Assembly (NCBI GenBank): GCA_030040175.1
Contig: JASHUF010000213.1
Span: forward strand, 1-5,923
Length of the DNA stretch: 5,923 nucleotides
DNA from: Acidobacteriaceae bacterium
GTDB lineage: Bacteria > Acidobacteriota > Terriglobia > Terriglobales > Acidobacteriaceae
Direction of reading: 5' to 3'
Below the pieces are notes generated by a model. It did no database searches, had not been told where the DNA came from, and saw only the letters and a program-made list of their open reading frames with translations. Shown piece by piece: positions 5,337 through 5,923 of the stretch; positions within the stretch are counted from its first letter, which is position 1, and each line of letters begins with the position of its first letter. The translations under genes were made by a program, and so were the position numbers.

Positions 5337-5923
5337 GTGTCGCGAGTCTTCCAGCGCTTTGTCTTCGTTCTCTCCGTTGCGGTTTTTGTCACCCTGGCGC
5401 TGGGATTTGCCCTGGGCCAGTTCGGCTGGTTCGGCGTGCACGCCGGCGACGCCCAGGACGGCGCCTACCAGCAGATGCGCGTCTACGCGGAAGTCCTGCA
5501 GAAGATTCAGACCGACTACGTGACCGATCCCAACATGAGCGATGTGACCGCCGGGGCGCTGCACGGGCTGCTCGACTCGCTCGACGCCGACTCGAGCTAT
5601 CTCACGGCGGAAGAGTACAAGGTGTACAAGGACCGTCCCGCGAGCGGCAGCGCGCAGGAGGGCATCACCATCTCCAAGCGCTTCGGCTACGCAACGGTGG
5701 TGAACGTGGCGCCCGACTCGCCCGCCGACCAGAACCACCTGGCCGACGGCGACGTGATCGAGGCCATCGACGGCAAGTCCACGCACGACCTCTCGCTGGC
5801 CGTCATCCGCATGATGCTCGAGGGCAAGCCGGGCTCCACGGTTGAATTCACCGTGATCCGGCCCACGCGCCCCGATCCCGACAAGCTGACGCTTACCCGC
5901 GCCTTTGTCCCCGTGCCCGCGCT
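5337..5923 (+). CDS. S41 carboxy-terminal processing protease, N-terminal part (runs off right edge)
   Basis: Membrane-anchored periplasmic serine protease of the CtpA/Prc family; the N-terminal 195 codons are present and the catalytic Ser/Lys domain lies beyond the right edge. With the GTG start, residues 1-7 are a short basic cytoplasmic tail (SRVFQR), then one membrane helix (about 7-28, FVFVLSVAVFVTLALGFALG). A helical lead-in follows, with YAEVLQKIQTDYV and GALHGLLDSLDADSSYLTAEEY, matching the family's LD.hS.Y...EEY signature. A PDZ domain (about 107-178) shows VVNVAPDSPADQNHLADGDVI and EAIDGKS, which bind C-terminal tails of substrates. Start choice: in-frame ATGs at 5259 and 5274 lack a ribosome site and would add a second hydrophobic stretch that would wrongly place the protease inside the cytoplasm; the GTG at 5337 has only a weak GGTGG five bases upstream. 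Family assignment is firm; the exact start is uncertain. Confidence 0.9.
   Translation, partial: MSRVFQRFVFVLSVAVFVTLALGFALGQFGWFGVHAGDAQDGAYQQMRVYAEVLQKIQTDYVTDPNMSDVTAGALHGLLDSLDADSSYLTAEEYKVYKDRPASGSAQEGITISKRFGYATVVNVAPDSPADQNHLADGDVIEAIDGKSTHDLSLAVIRMMLEGKPGSTVEFTVIRPTRPDPDKLTLTRAFVPVPA

Noticed and set aside
4962..5786. Leftward 274-codon open frame opposite the S41 gene
   Set aside because: Antisense to the PDZ/S41 sequence and without domain character. Its translated sequence reads as the mirror of the protease codons.
5267..5845. Rightward 192-codon frame overlapping the S41 gene
   Set aside because: Arg/Ala/Gly-rich shadow frame. The frame one step over gives an excellent S41/PDZ protein that runs through the window edge.
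1..5923. CRISPR arrays, tRNA genes, insertion sequences
   Set aside because: No regularly spaced direct repeats, no tRNA-like cloverleaf or CCA end, and no transposase sequence or flanking terminal repeats were found on reading both strands.

Overview
The window most likely comes from an acidobacterium of the class Terriglobia. This is inferred from the gene content: an Oar-like TonB-dependent receptor with an N-terminal carboxypeptidase-regulatory-like domain, a Tat-exported GH10 enzyme, GC-rich coding sequence and an S41 protease. No rRNA or other taxonomic marker is present. It looks like a small plant-polysaccharide (probably xylan-type) uptake locus next to a housekeeping protease gene.

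Layout. Three genes run leftward on the minus strand. An MFS sugar permease (4811 to 3609) comes first, then a GH10 endo-xylanase-like enzyme (3232 to 1601), then the N-terminal 355 residues of a TonB-dependent outer-membrane receptor (1066 to the left edge, incomplete). On the right, a rightward gene for a membrane-anchored S41 carboxy-terminal processing protease with a PDZ domain starts near 5337 and runs off the edge. Long intergenic regions (1067-1600, 3233-3608, 4812-5336) separate the genes, so the leftward genes look individually promoted rather than tightly co-transcribed.

Regulation is the most informative part. The stretches upstream of the receptor and GH10 genes share a ten-base palindromic motif, CAAnCGnTTG, which I find exactly four times by eye and only there. 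The form is typical of LacI-family operators. In front of GH10 the perfect version (ACAATCGATTGT) sits inside the 17-bp spacer of a good sigma70-like promoter. In front of the receptor, three copies surround a TTGACA-N18-TGTAAT promoter, and two of them lie in a 14-bp exact inverted repeat whose arms are 100 bp apart. A carbohydrate-responsive repressor encoded elsewhere would explain this.

Working model (inference): the exported GH10 enzyme cuts the polysaccharide, the receptor takes oligosaccharides across the outer membrane, and the MFS permease carries a smaller sugar across the inner membrane. No SusD-like lipoprotein, regulator gene, tRNA, CRISPR or insertion sequence is visible. I do not see an obviously new biological system. 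The best leads are the operator array and a GH10 catalytic domain that keeps its two catalytic glutamates but has lost several usual substrate-binding residues.
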